Source: Alkalicoccus chagannorensis DSM 18086
GTDB taxonomy: Bacteria; Bacillota; Bacilli; Bacillales; Salisediminibacteriaceae
Direction of reading: 5' to 3'
Assembly: GCF_000429725.1 (NCBI RefSeq)
Contig: NZ_KE386944.1
Location: forward strand, 1-64,000
Length of the DNA: 64,000 nt
Shown here: positions 53,873-63,007 of the stretch, in pieces
Layout of the letters: every line of letters starts with the position of its first letter
How positions within the stretch are numbered: position 1 is the stretch's first letter
Program-made: the position numbers and the translations under genes
The notes under the pieces: generated by a model
Told to the model about the DNA's origin: nothing
Database searches by the model: none
What the model saw: only the letters and a program-made list of their open reading frames with translations

Positions 53873-54799
53873 ATGAAGGACTGGGATGAAGGAAAACCGA
53901 TGACAGAAAAAGAGGCGGAAACGAGAATTGCCCGCGCTTTTCCGGAGCTGGGTCCGCTCGAGGTGCGGACGGCCGGTACCGGGTTCGATACGTTCGTATT
54001 TCAAGTGAATGAACAGTACGTCTTCCGATTCCCGAGGCAGGAAAAGGGGAAATGGGCGATGGAGAATGAGAACCGGATCCTGCACCGGCTCTGGGAAGAA
54101 GGGGTCCAGCTTCCGTTCGATGTGCCGCAGCCGCAGTTTTATGCTCCCGGGGAGGACGGGGCTTTTCCGTTCGTCGGGTTTTCCTACGTGCCGGGGCACG
54201 AACTGGCTGAAGAAAAGAATGTCGATCTGCTCGGCTTCCACACCGAAGCCCTTGCCGAGATGATGAAGCAGCTGCACACAATCGAACTGGACGACTCGTG
54301 GCAGCTGCCGGAGGATGAGCTGCTGCGGTTGTCGTCGAAGAAGCGCCGGCCGATGCTGCTGGAGTATCTGGATGAACTCAAGGAAGTCTGTGATCCACGC
54401 ACAAGGGAGCTGCTGGAGATGTATTTGTATCACATCCCGGAATGGGAGAACCCTCCCAGTTCTGTGCTCGTGCATGGGGATCTGCATCCGAAGAATCTGA
54501 TTGCCAGAGAAGGACGGCTGAGCGGCGTCATCGACTGGGGCGATGCCCACTACGGTCACCCGGCATCGGATCTCGCGCTCGTCTTCCAGGCGCTGCCGGC
54601 AGCCGAGCACGACCGGTTCTTTGAGCGGTACGGAGCTATTGACGAAGAAACGAAGCAGCTTGCCGTATTTAAAGCCGTTTTCGTGAGCACGGCACTGGCC
54701 CGGTACGCCGTTCACTACGGGGAAGACCACGTCCGCCGCTGGTGTGAAGCGGGAGTGCGCCGGGCCATCCAGTTCTGGCAGGAAGACGCGTTGCGATAA
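53873..54799 (+). CDS. Aminoglycoside phosphotransferase family protein
   Basis: The 308-residue product has the APH/choline kinase fold: an N-terminal nucleotide-binding lobe (YVFRFPRQEKGKWAMENENR), the catalytic loop VLVHGDLHPKNLI and the metal motif GVIDWGDAHYGHP. Members phosphorylate aminoglycosides, macrolides or other small molecules; the chromosomal setting with no other resistance gene makes the substrate uncertain. The ATG at 53873 follows GGAGAGGGG. A TATAAT at 53835-53840 precedes it, directly after the tandem repeat pair. Confidence 0.85.
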   Translation: MKDWDEGKPMTEKEAETRIARAFPELGPLEVRTAGTGFDTFVFQVNEQYVFRFPRQEKGKWAMENENRILHRLWEEGVQLPFDVPQPQFYAPGEDGAFPFVGFSYVPGHELAEEKNVDLLGFHTEALAEMMKQLHTIELDDSWQLPEDELLRLSSKKRRPMLLEYLDELKEVCDPRTRELLEMYLYHIPEWENPPSSVLVHGDLHPKNLIAREGRLSGVIDWGDAHYGHPASDLALVFQALPAAEHDRFFERYGAIDEETKQLAVFKAVFVSTALARYAVHYGEDHVRRWCEAGVRRAIQFWQEDALR

Positions 54800-54842
54800 A
54801 AGGAGTCATGCCCTTCGTCAGGAGGTGCTTGACAATTCATAG

Positions 54843-54889
54843 GCCTGTTCCGATTTGGTGGTCACCCACATCGGAGCAGGTCTTTTTTT
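54843..54889 (+). terminator. Terminator after the phosphotransferase gene
   Basis: CCTG, CCGAT and TGG segments pair with CCA, ATCGG and CAGG in one long interrupted stem, followed by TCTTTTTTT. Confidence 0.75.
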
Positions 54890-54893
54890 CACA

Positions 54894-55037
54894 GGATAGG
54901 AATGTATAACTTTTCATTCAAGGGGACGGCGGCATCGTACGCTGCGCGGGAAGAACGTAGAACCTGTTCTTCCCTTGAAAAGCCTGCAGCGACGATGCAC
55001 GCCGTTCCGACCAAAAGACGCTGCGCATTTTTGTTCT
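54894..55037 (+). repeat. Dispersed hairpin element, complete copy
   Basis: It starts GGATAGGAATGTATAACTTT. The hairpin is GGGAAGAAC (54948-54956)/GTTCTTCCC (54966-54974) with loop GTAGAACCT. The 3' part is CACGCCGTTCCGACCAAAAG. It directly follows a terminator. Confidence 0.8.
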
Positions 55038-55089
55038 GATAGAAAAGCATGCAAAAGGGGCACAGGGGCCGTTTGCCCAGGGCTTAGGC

Positions 55090-55147
55090 ATGTCCATCTT
55101 CGTTGAGGGATATCTCGTTCCGAACAAAAGGCACTCCGCGCTTTTTT
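55090..55147 (+). repeat. Dispersed hairpin element, partial copy lacking the hairpin
   Basis: GTCCATCTTCGTTGAGGGAT is joined to CGTTCCGAACAAAAGGCACT; the central stem is missing. From here to 55480 no gene was seen; the stretch around 55340-55480 turns AT-rich ahead of the next gene. Confidence 0.55.
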
Positions 55148-55498
55148 AATGGTTTAGGTGCGGATCGGAGGTCAGTGCGCTCCATCATTCGCTGATCATC
55201 ACGGCGAAAGCGAACCAGCTTCATGTTTACAGCTGCACGACGCACCTGCTGGAACCGTGCTGAATCTACCGGAGATGACCGCGGACGTGCGCGCCGATTA
55301 ACCTGCACCGACGCAATTTCCATCTAAAGACGCTCCGCGCAGCGGAGACGAACAGGTGCATTGTGCTGCGGGTCTTTGCCATGCATTGGATAAGTTGGTG
55401 GGGACATATGCTCAACTTTTCCATAAAATGTTTTATTATTAATAAAAACGTCAATAGGAGTACATGACGAACGAGGATATAGAGAGGGCGTGTGCTTT

Positions 55499-56632
55499 AT
55501 GCGTGCGGTAACCTATCAAGGGAAAGAGAACATGGAAGTAAAAGATGTGCAGGCACCTTCGATTGAATATGATACGGACATGATTGTGCGGATCACTGCT
55601 TCCGGGATATGCGGCTCTGACCTGCATATTTACAAAGGCGGTATTCCAGCACCGGACGACTACATTATCGGACATGAACCGATGGGCATTGTGGAAGAAA
55701 CAGGACCGGGCGTTAAAACATTGAAAAAAGGAGACCGCGTCGTCATTCCATTCAACATCGGCTGTGGAGACTGCCAGTTCTGCAATCATCAGATGGAAAG
55801 CCAGTGCGATAATTCGAATCCGCACGCGGAAATGGGAGGATTGTTTGGGTTCACCGAAGCCTTCGGAGGATTTCCGGGGGGACAGGCGGACTATCTCCGT
55901 GTCCCGTACGCGGACTTTACCTCTTTTAAAGTGCCGGAGAACAGTGAGCTGGACGACGAGAGCGTTCTTTTCTTATCGGACGTGATCCCAACCGCCTTCT
56001 GGAGCGTGCAGAACAGTGGCGTGACGTATGGAGATACTGTGATCGTTCTCGGCTGCGGGCCGATTGGGCTGATGACGCAGAAGTTTGCCTGGATGAAGGG
56101 GGCCGAACGCGTCATTGCCGTTGACCACCATGAATATAGGCTGGAGCACGCCCGCCGGACGAATCATGTAGAAACGTACAATTTTGATAAAAATCCGGAC
56201 ATCGGCAAACTGCTGCATGAGAACACAAAGGGCGGAGCACGCGTCGTTATTGACTGCGTGGGCATGGATGGCACCGTCCCTCCAAACGAAACGTTCGGTT
56301 CAGAAGGAGACAACCAGTTTGGTACGATCAGCCCGATCATTACCGCCTCTCAGGCTGTCCGGAAATTCGGTGTCGTCCAGCTGACAGGCGTGTACGGAAC
56401 GGAAGCGAACAACTTCCCGATCGGTGATTTCTTCACGAGGAACATTGCACTCACGATGGGGCAGGCGCCGGTGATTCACATGATGCCGAGTCTGTATAAA
56501 ATGGTAGAAAACAACCAGATTAACCCGAAAGATATCATTACTCATTCCATGTCTCTGGAGGACGCGGCGAAAGCATACCGGATGTTTGACCAAAAAGAAG
56601 AGGAGAGCATCAAGTTTGTCCTGAAGCCGTAA
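55499..56632 (+). CDS. Zinc-dependent alcohol dehydrogenase family protein
   Basis: The 377-residue product is a zinc medium-chain dehydrogenase close to the glutathione-independent formaldehyde dehydrogenase-like group. Zinc ligands include Cys and His in SGICGSDLHIY and GHEPMGIV; the structural zinc site is CGDCQFCNHQMESQC. The nucleotide-binding loop is VLGCGPIGLMTQ. The substrate is probably a small alcohol or aldehyde. An AGAGAGGGC site lies about ten bases ahead of the ATG at 55499; a GTG at 55490 is the alternative start. Confidence 0.9.
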   Translation: MRAVTYQGKENMEVKDVQAPSIEYDTDMIVRITASGICGSDLHIYKGGIPAPDDYIIGHEPMGIVEETGPGVKTLKKGDRVVIPFNIGCGDCQFCNHQMESQCDNSNPHAEMGGLFGFTEAFGGFPGGQADYLRVPYADFTSFKVPENSELDDESVLFLSDVIPTAFWSVQNSGVTYGDTVIVLGCGPIGLMTQKFAWMKGAERVIAVDHHEYRLEHARRTNHVETYNFDKNPDIGKLLHENTKGGARVVIDCVGMDGTVPPNETFGSEGDNQFGTISPIITASQAVRKFGVVQLTGVYGTEANNFPIGDFFTRNIALTMGQAPVIHMMPSLYKMVENNQINPKDIITHSMSLEDAAKAYRMFDQKEEESIKFVLKP

Positions 56633-56704
56633 GCGAAGACGCTGTGAGGATGGGAGCATCGTTCTCCCGTCAACGCCTCCCGCTCGTGCCGCACAGAAAC
56701 AAAA

Positions 56705-56740
56705 AGGGAACGCCGCCAGTTTAGTCTGGGGCGTTCCCTG
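56705..56740. terminator. Bidirectional terminator between adh and opuAC
   Basis: AGGGAACGCC and GGCGTTCCCT form a perfect 10-bp stem; on the minus strand it is followed by TTTTTG. Confidence 0.8.
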
Positions 56741-56798
56741 TTGTGTGTCAGGCGGAAAAGGTGATCCTTCTTCGATGCAGTGTCCGCCGCCACCCGAT

Positions 56799-57821
56799 TT
56801 ACTCGTCTCCGAGCATCGCATCCACCTGATCGCGGTTTTCTTCGATCCAGTTTTCAGCAAGCTCGTCAAACGGCGTTTCCTCTTCTTCGTATTCAAGCAT
56901 CATTTCTTCCAGATCTCCCACCTCGATGCTCCATTCAGACAGAATCTCATGGGCCCGTGGATGGGTCTCGGCAATTCCGTCGTAAGACAGCACGTACACG
57001 TTATCGAGGTTGAAAATCCCTTCCTCGTCTTCAAGGAACTTCAAATCGTACTCCGCGAACATCGAATGCGGTCGCCAGCCGGTAATGATGACCGGTTCTT
57101 CGTTGTTTACGCTGTCTTCCAGCTCGGCCACCATCGCGAATTCACTGGAGGTCGTCAGCGTGTATTCCTCGTGGAAGTCGTACACATCCATAACTTCTTC
57201 AGAAAGGGAGACAATCCCCGCCCCGGGGTCAATCGAATAGATTTCCCCGTCGAACATGTCAGCATTGCCTTCGAGTTCACCAATCGTGTCGATATCGACA
57301 TACTCCGGCACGACCCAGCCGAGCGGCACTTCTTCATAGCTCGTAGCGACTTGGACGAGGTCCTCTTCATATTCGGACCAGAGCTGTTCTTCCGTATACG
57401 GAAGCCAGGCGTCCATGAAGAAATCGATGTCTTCGTTGGCCATGCCTTCAAAAATGATCGGCTGGTCCAGCATGGAGAATTCCGTCTCGTAGCCGGCTTC
57501 TTCGAGGATCTGCGCAGCAATGTTTGTCGGGACCTCGGTGCTCGTCCAGCTGGTCATCCCGAAGACGATCGTCTCTCCATCCGAGTCTTCCACTGTTTCG
57601 CCGCTGTCGTCGTCCTGATTCTCCTCGTTGTCGACTTCATTCACAATGTCGTTGTTGTTCTGATCATTGTTTTCCGCGTTGTTTTCGACGTTCTGGTTCG
57701 TATCATTCCCATCCGTGTTCGTACCGGATGTTTCGTTGGTTCCATCAGCATCGTTATTTCCACAGGCGGCAAGCGTCATGGCTGTCATCACAGTGATGGA
57801 TACTGCAGTGAACTTTTTCAC
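56799..57821 (-). CDS. Glycine betaine/proline-type substrate-binding lipoprotein (OpuAC domain)
   Basis: The 340-residue lipoprotein has a signal peptide with lipobox TLAAC, an acidic Asn/Asp/Glu linker of about 60 residues, and an OpuAC-type binding domain. Aromatic residues for quaternary amines are seen in GMTSWTSTEVPTN, DAWLPYTEEQLW and TGWRPHSMFAEYDLKFL. There is no adjacent permease or ATPase, so it works with an OpuA-type core encoded elsewhere. The GTG start overlaps the stop of the isochorismatase-type gene by four bases. It is last in the gbsR operon. Confidence 0.9.
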   Translation of the reverse strand: MKKFTAVSITVMTAMTLAACGNNDADGTNETSGTNTDGNDTNQNVENNAENNDQNNNDIVNEVDNEENQDDDSGETVEDSDGETIVFGMTSWTSTEVPTNIAAQILEEAGYETEFSMLDQPIIFEGMANEDIDFFMDAWLPYTEEQLWSEYEEDLVQVATSYEEVPLGWVVPEYVDIDTIGELEGNADMFDGEIYSIDPGAGIVSLSEEVMDVYDFHEEYTLTTSSEFAMVAELEDSVNNEEPVIITGWRPHSMFAEYDLKFLEDEEGIFNLDNVYVLSYDGIAETHPRAHEILSEWSIEVGDLEEMMLEYEEEETPFDELAENWIEENRDQVDAMLGDE

Positions 57822-58504
57822 TTGTTCAGTGCCCCTCTCTTGGTCGACTCGATCAGTCGGTTGTAAGTTTCCCGGAGTGTCTCCGGTGTGAACTGGCAGG
57901 TATCCGGACCTGCCGCGTGCCAGGCTTCATACGGCCGTCCCTCGACCCAGTTGAGTACTTCCTCTGTGCGGAAAACGGACATGTTGTAAATCCAGTTGCA
58001 CATCGTCAGCACGGCGGACATGTGGGCTCCTTCGTTGGAAGCCCCGCACATATCTTCGACGAGGTTGATGTTATAATCGTAAAAATACGCGTCAAAAACG
58101 GAGGTCATGAGGCAGCCGTCGGTTACAAAGCCGCCGATCACGAGGTTTTCGATGCCGTCCCGCTGCAGCTGGTCGTGCAGCGTCGTCTGGAAAAAGCTGC
58201 TCCAGCGGAATTTATCGACGACGGGTTCGTCCGGCTCCGGCTTCAAGGCGTCGAGCACTTCATGGTTGTCTTTGTAGCTGGAGTAAAAGACCGGCTCGCC
58301 GTTATGATCCAGTGGTTCTTTGTCTGAGAGGCCGGAAGCATCGCCGCGGTTGATGTGGCGGGTGAAATACACCGGGATTCCTGCGTGACGAAACGCGCGC
58401 AGCAGGCTGGCGGCGTTGTTCGTCGCCGATTCCAGGCGGTCGATGCCGAACTGGCTTTCTTTCTGCATATCTATCAGTACGAGGGCTGTTTTTTGTTTAT
58501 CCAT
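57818..58504 (-). CDS. Isochorismatase family cysteine hydrolase
   Basis: The 228-residue product has the catalytic triad of the family: Asp12 (VLIDMQ), Lys98 (VVDKFRWSSF) and Cys131 (FVTDGCLMTS). Members hydrolyse amides or enol ethers, for instance N-carbamoylsarcosine or nicotinamide. Location between gbsR and a betaine-binding gene suggests a substrate linked to a betaine, choline or creatine-type compound. The ATG at 58504 overlaps the end of gbsR by eight bases; ATG 58513 is an alternative. Confidence 0.85.
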   Translation of the reverse strand: MDKQKTALVLIDMQKESQFGIDRLESATNNAASLLRAFRHAGIPVYFTRHINRGDASGLSDKEPLDHNGEPVFYSSYKDNHEVLDALKPEPDEPVVDKFRWSSFFQTTLHDQLQRDGIENLVIGGFVTDGCLMTSVFDAYFYDYNINLVEDMCGASNEGAHMSAVLTMCNWIYNMSVFRTEEVLNWVEGRPYEAWHAAGPDTCQFTPETLRETYNRLIESTKRGALNK

Positions 58505-59057
58505 GTTTTCCATCCTTTTTTTCCTTATTTGGCGGGAGGTAGTCAAAAATTTCTCCGGATTCCATCGCATTGGCGAGCCGCATCGTCCACTCAAAGTAGG
58601 ACATGGAGCGCTCAATATTGGCGAGGTCCTGATCGGCCTGCTTTTTGGCTTCGCCTTCGCCATGCTCGGAGATTTCTTCGAGCACCGGCAGGGCCTGCTG
58701 GTTGCCTTTGACGATCAGGCTTCGTTCCTGGCGCAGCTGCTTGACGAAGAAATTGATAAAGTTCTTCATGAAGTCTTTTTCTGCGATGTAATAATCTTTC
58801 CGATCGCCTTTTTTCCATACTTTAATGACCATTTCGGTCTCGAGCAGTTCACGAAGTCCGTTGCTGACGCTCGCTTTGCTCATCGCGACCGCTTCCTGGA
58901 TATCACCGAGGTTCATCGGTTCCTCTGAGAAGTAGAGGACGCCGTAGATTCTGCCGACGGATGGCGTGACACCATAAATCACCATCGTCTGTGCCAGGGC
59001 ACTGATCATGACATCTCTTGCTTCTTCCAGGCGCTGTAAATCTTCCTGTTCCGACAT
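58497..59057 (-). CDS. gbsR: GbsR/OpcR family regulator
   Basis: The 186-residue winged-helix regulator is of the GbsR type, which in B. subtilis senses choline and represses choline-to-betaine genes and OpuB, with OpcR a relative controlling OpuC. Motifs are VIYGVTPSVGRIYGVLYFSE, then SKASVSNGLRELLETEMV (recognition helix) and KVWKKGDRKDYYIAEKDF. The ATG at 59057 follows GGGAGG. It is the first gene of the gbsR-isochorismatase-opuAC operon; the AT-rich interval upstream (59058-59180) is the likely operator region. Confidence 0.87.
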   Translation of the reverse strand: MSEQEDLQRLEEARDVMISALAQTMVIYGVTPSVGRIYGVLYFSEEPMNLGDIQEAVAMSKASVSNGLRELLETEMVIKVWKKGDRKDYYIAEKDFMKNFINFFVKQLRQERSLIVKGNQQALPVLEEISEHGEGEAKKQADQDLANIERSMSYFEWTMRLANAMESGEIFDYLPPNKEKKDGKHG

Positions 59058-59221
59058 GTTGGACCTCCCGTTCATTTAATTTATTTATTTCAATACAAAT
59101 TAAACAATCTATAATTAATAAATTACACGTCTTTTCTGGAAAAGTCAACTAGCTGCGGCGTATTTCTCCTTGTAGGCAGCATCGAGGTCACTTACAATGT
59201 TTTTTAGAGGGGGACGACGGA

Positions 59222-60403
59222 ATGACGATGGTGACAAAGACGGCCGCACTCATTCTAGCTGCGGGAGTAGCGGCCTTTGCTGCTTTTGTGGGCGCATTTC
59301 TGCTGAGCGTGTTCGAGCTGCATCCGGCCTGGATGACGATGCTGCTGACAGCTGCTGTGGTGTTTACAGCCGTTGTGGCACTGCTGCTTTTTGTGCAGAT
59401 AGACAAGCCGGGACGAAAGAAAATCTACACCGCTTCGATGCTGCTGGTCCTGCTGGCTGGAGGCGGATCGGCGGCATGGGAATGGGCCACACCCGATCCG
59501 GAAATGGCGGAAGGGCGCGGGGTTGATCTACATACATATGAGCCGTTTGCAGGAAACGGCGCAATCGCACAACTCGAGGACAACGCGTCTCTTGAGATGG
59601 ACGAACCGATTCGGCTTGATGGAGCCACGGCCCTCTATCCAATCTATGCGGCATTTACAGAGGCCGTTTTTCCAGAGGGGGAATATGATCCATATGAAAC
59701 GCTGCAGTCGGACGTCGTGTCGACGCAGACGGATGAAGCCTATGAGCGTCTCGTTACGAATCAGACAGATATGATCTTCGCTGCAGGACCTTCCGAAGAG
59801 CAGCAGGCCTACGCGGAGGAATTCGGCGTGGAATTGCAAAAAACCCCAATAGGAAAAGAGGCCTTCGTGTTTTTCACCCATTCCGATAACAGTGTGGACG
59901 ATCTAACGGTGGAAGAGATCCAGCAGATATATGCAGGAGAAATAACCAACTGGGAAGAGGTCGGTGGGAACGACGCAGAGATCCGCGCCTTTCAACGGCC
60001 GGAAGGGAGCGGCAGCCAGACAGCGCTGATCGATCTCATGGACGGCACACCGGTAATGGAGCCGCCGAGTGACGATGTTCAGCAGGGGATGGGCGGGGTT
60101 ATTCAGGAGACGTCCAACTACCGGAATCACCAGAGTGCGCTCGGATATTCGTTCCGCTATTATACGAAGGAGATGGCGGAGAGCGGAGACATTGAGCTTC
60201 TCCAGCTGAATGGTGTCGAGCCGGATGAGGAGACGATACGCAGCGGCGCTTATCCGGTTACTGACTATTTTTACGCCGTGACCAGAAAAGCAGACCATGG
60301 AGAGAAGGAAGTAACCTTGATTGATTGGATCCTCTCGGAAGAAGGACAATATATAATAGAGGAGAGCGGGTATATTGCCGCTGCAGAAGAGGAGGAAGAA
60401 TGA
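59222..60403 (+). CDS. Membrane-anchored PstS-like substrate-binding protein
   Basis: The 393-residue product begins with three predicted membrane segments (about 7-30, 38-57 and 71-84), followed by an extracytoplasmic PstS-type phosphate-binding domain (IRLDGATALYPIYAAFTEAV, RPEGSGSQTALIDLM, SALGYSFRYYTKEM). Usual PstS proteins are lipoproteins with a single anchor, so the three-helix anchor is unusual. No pst genes are adjacent. GAGGGGG precedes the ATG. The 60-residue gene downstream overlaps its stop (ATGA). Confidence 0.82.
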   Translation: MTMVTKTAALILAAGVAAFAAFVGAFLLSVFELHPAWMTMLLTAAVVFTAVVALLLFVQIDKPGRKKIYTASMLLVLLAGGGSAAWEWATPDPEMAEGRGVDLHTYEPFAGNGAIAQLEDNASLEMDEPIRLDGATALYPIYAAFTEAVFPEGEYDPYETLQSDVVSTQTDEAYERLVTNQTDMIFAAGPSEEQQAYAEEFGVELQKTPIGKEAFVFFTHSDNSVDDLTVEEIQQIYAGEITNWEEVGGNDAEIRAFQRPEGSGSQTALIDLMDGTPVMEPPSDDVQQGMGGVIQETSNYRNHQSALGYSFRYYTKEMAESGDIELLQLNGVEPDEETIRSGAYPVTDYFYAVTRKADHGEKEVTLIDWILSEEGQYIIEESGYIAAAEEEEE

Positions 60404-60582
60404 TCATGGAGGGAATCGAACTAGGACCCGCGCTCATGCAGGTATTTGCAGCAGGCCTTGTAATTATTGCTGTTCTGCTCATGGTCACGATGATCCGCGC
60501 ACTGAAGAAGAGGCAGGAGCAGCTGGATCGTCTGGAAAAGAAAATCGAAGCACTCGATGAGGAACTGAAGAAGAAATCATAA
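60400..60582 (+). CDS. Small membrane protein with coiled coil
   Basis: The 60-residue product has one membrane segment (about 11-33, MQVFAAGLVIIAVLLMVTMI) and a C-terminal charged helix with a heptad pattern (RQEQLDRLEKKIEALDEELK). I do not recognise it as a named family. It starts in the stop of the PstS-like gene and follows GAGGAGGAAG, so the two products are probably made together and may interact. A terminator follows after 11 bases. Confidence 0.72.
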   Translation: MIMEGIELGPALMQVFAAGLVIIAVLLMVTMIRALKKRQEQLDRLEKKIEALDEELKKKS

Positions 60583-60593
60583 TCGTACCTCTC

Positions 60594-60623
60594 ACCATGC
60601 TGGAAATTTGCGGCATGGTTTTT
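60594..60623 (+). terminator. Terminator after the small coiled-coil gene
   Basis: ACCATGC and GCATGGT form a seven-base stem, followed by TTTTA. Confidence 0.65.
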
Positions 60624-61085
60624 ATGTTCAATTTACAGGACCAACCTCTCAACAGAGCCCCGATCTGCCTATCCTTCCTCCCCATAGGTGTATGAAACAG
60701 ACTTGGAATACATGTATATACACTTTTTTATACAGCCTCGAACGAGCGCAAAACCACCAGATTTTCCTCTTTCATCCAGTGAAATTGCACAAGATTAGCG
60801 TGGTAAAGCGTTTTGTCTTTTTATTCCATTTGTGAGCAAATCCGACATTAGAAGTGGAGAAATACGCTGTATTCGCTACAATGCATGAGTTATTTGTTAA
60901 ATGAATCACCTGATACGAGATAAGCTATATTCACCTATATATATGATGACTCACGACGCTTTAAGCTGGTTGCCCTTTTTTCCAAAGGTACCTATCATTA
61001 AAAGTGTTGGAAAAACGGAAGCTTCTTTGCTGAAGAACATCTCTTCATGCAGCTTACCAATACAAACAAAGGTGGTTTTATTCAG
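60624..61085 (+). other. AT-rich upstream region of ectABC
   Basis: No gene with a ribosome binding site was found. The region is richer in A and T than its surroundings and has several promoter-like words (TACAAT at 60877-60882, TATATT at 60926-60931, TATATATATGATG near 60941), but none has a convincing -35 at the right distance. It must hold the osmotically controlled ect promoter, possibly of more than one sigma type. Confidence 0.5.
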
Positions 61086-61598
61086 ATGAGTAGCACTGTG
61101 ATGACAGCACCTGTTCTTGACACGTTCTCGTTGGAAGTACCGACGAAAGAAGACGGCCAGGGGATGTGGGAGCTAGCAAAGAAGACATCATTAGACCTGA
61201 ACTCGGCCTACAAGTATATTATGATGGCTGAATATTTTGCGGAAACATGTGTCGTCGCAAAGGAAGACGACCAAGTCGTTGGTTTTATCACCGGCTTCAT
61301 TCAACCTGAAAATCCGGACGTCGTGTTCGTATGGCAGGTTGGCGTTGACAGCTCCCAGCGCGGAAAAGGCCTCGCCTTTAAAATGCTGGAAGAGCTGATG
61401 GACCGGGAGAGCGTCAACGGCGTGAAATACTTGGAAGCAACCATTACGAAAGATAACAAAGCGTCCCAGTCTCTCTTTAAGAAGCTGGCGCGTGAAGAAG
61501 ATACGTCATTTGAGGTACGGGAAACGTTCCCGGCGGACTGCTTTCCAGAGGACGGCGCAGCGGAGTACACGTACCGGATCGGACCTTTCTGGAAGTAA
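61086..61598 (+). CDS. ectA: L-2,4-diaminobutyrate N-acetyltransferase
   Basis: EctA acetylates L-2,4-diaminobutyrate, the second step of ectoine synthesis. The 170-residue GNAT protein has the EctA pattern: PTKEDGQGMWELAKKTS, LDLNSAYKYIMMAEYFAETC, QVGVDSSQRGKGLAFKML (acetyl-CoA loop) and YLEATITKDNKASQSLFKKL. I chose the ATG at 61086 after AAAGGTGG; a longer start at 61047 has no site. It is the first gene of ectABC. Confidence 0.94.
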   Translation: MSSTVMTAPVLDTFSLEVPTKEDGQGMWELAKKTSLDLNSAYKYIMMAEYFAETCVVAKEDDQVVGFITGFIQPENPDVVFVWQVGVDSSQRGKGLAFKMLEELMDRESVNGVKYLEATITKDNKASQSLFKKLAREEDTSFEVRETFPADCFPEDGAAEYTYRIGPFWK

Positions 61599-61675
61599 TT
61601 TCTCCAGTCAGCGGCTGACATTCACTCACTGTAACCCGGACGCGGCCATTAACTTTTACAGGAGGATTTTTATCC

Positions 61676-62971
61676 ATGGAAAATAAACTACAGCTGATCG
61701 AGGAACTTGAATCCAGTGTACGAAGCTACGTACGAAGCTTTCCGACTGTGTTCACGAAAGCACGAGGCTATAAAATCTGGGACGAAGACGGAAAAGAATA
61801 TATCGACTTCTTTGCAGGCGCCGGTGCACTCAACTACGGACACAATGAACCGTGCATGAAGAAAAAGCTCGTGGAATATATTCTTGATGACGGCATTACG
61901 CACTCGCTGGACAAAGCGACGGATGCGAAAGTCGACTTTATCAGCAAATTTGATGAAGTCATCATGAAGCCGAGAAACATGGACTACAAAATCATGTTCC
62001 CTGGGCCAACCGGAACAAACACGGTGGAGAGTGCGCTGAAGATTGCGCGTAAAATGACGGGTCGTACCGATATCGTGAGCTTCACGAACGGATTCCACGG
62101 TATGACAATCGGTTCCCTTGCTGTTACCGGCAACTCCATGAAGCGTAAAGGAGCTGGAATTCCACTCAGCCACACGGTGACGATGCCGTATGATACGTTT
62201 ATGGACGACGGCTACGACACACTTGACTATTTCGAGCGCTTTCTGCAGGACAACGGAAGCGGCGTTGCGATTCCAGCTGCCGTAATCTTTGAAACTGTTC
62301 AAGGCGAAGGCGGCATTAATGCTGCAAGCATGGAATGGATGCAGCGTCTGGAACGTATCTGCCGTGAATGGGGTATCCTGCTGATCGTCGACGATGTTCA
62401 GGCAGGTGTTGGACGTACAGGTACGTTCTTCTCCTTCGAACCAGCCGGCATCAAGCCGGATGTGATCTGCCTGTCCAAATCCATCGGCGGCTATGGCCTT
62501 CCGCTTGCGATCACGCTGATCAAACCGGAGCTGGACAAGTGGATTCCGGGCGAGCACAACGGAACGTTCCGCGGAAACAATATGGCTTTTGTGACGGCAA
62601 CAGAATCCCTCTCCTACTGGGAGAATGACGAATTCGAAAAGAGCATTCAGGATAAAGCTGCCACAGTAACGGACTTCCTCAGCCGCATGGTCGAGGAGTA
62701 TCCGGAAATGAAGGCGAAGCTGAAAGGACGCGGCCTGATGCAAGGAATTCATTCCGATGTGGAAGGATTCAGCGAAAAGGTAGCAGAGCATGCCTTTGAA
62801 CGTCAGCTCATCATGGAAACAGCAGGCGGGAACGATGAAGTATTCAAGCTTTTCCCACCGCTGAACATCGATGAAGAAGGTCTCCAGCAGGGACTGGATA
62901 TCATTGAACTGAGTATCCAGGATGCGCTCGTATCGATGAACCTGAAAGAAAAAGAAGCAGTCACACAATAA
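61676..62971 (+). CDS. ectB: Diaminobutyrate-2-oxoglutarate transaminase
   Basis: EctB makes L-2,4-diaminobutyrate from aspartate semialdehyde with glutamate as amino donor. The 431-residue class III aminotransferase has the PLP lysine in [12 protein letters not shown] (Lys268), the cofactor aspartate in [15 protein letters not shown], and [26 protein letters not shown] precedes the ATG at 61676, 77 bases after ectA. Confidence 0.96.
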   Translation: MENKLQLIEELESSVRSYVRSFPTVFTKARGYKIWDEDGKEYIDFFAGAGALNYGHNEPCMKKKLVEYILDDGITHSLDKATDAKVDFISKFDEVIMKPRNMDYKIMFPGPTGTNTVESALKIARKMTGRTDIVSFTNGFHGMTIGSLAVTGNSMKRKGAGIPLSHTVTMPYDTFMDDGYDTLDYFERFLQDNGSGVAIPAAVIFETVQGEGGINAASMEWMQRLERICREWGILLIVDDVQAGVGRTGTFFSFEPAGIKPDVICLSKSIGGYGLPLAITLIKPELDKWIPGEHNGTFRGNNMAFVTATESLSYWENDEFEKSIQDKAATVTDFLSRMVEEYPEMKAKLKGRGLMQGIHSDVEGFSEKVAEHAFERQLIMETAGGNDEVFKLFPPLNIDEEGLQQGLDIIELSIQDALVSMNLKEKEAVTQ

Positions 62972-63007
62972 ATCAATCCGGCAGTCAGCCAAGGAGGACA
63001 ATACAGC

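Noticed and set aside
53873-54799. Calling the phosphotransferase an aminoglycoside resistance gene
   Set aside because: Only the general kinase fold is seen; chromosomal location and lack of close similarity to named resistance enzymes do not support a resistance role.
60901-61089. A 62-codon frame ahead of ectA
   Set aside because: There is no ribosome binding site, no recognisable product, and the region is AT-rich upstream control sequence. A leader peptide cannot be fully excluded.
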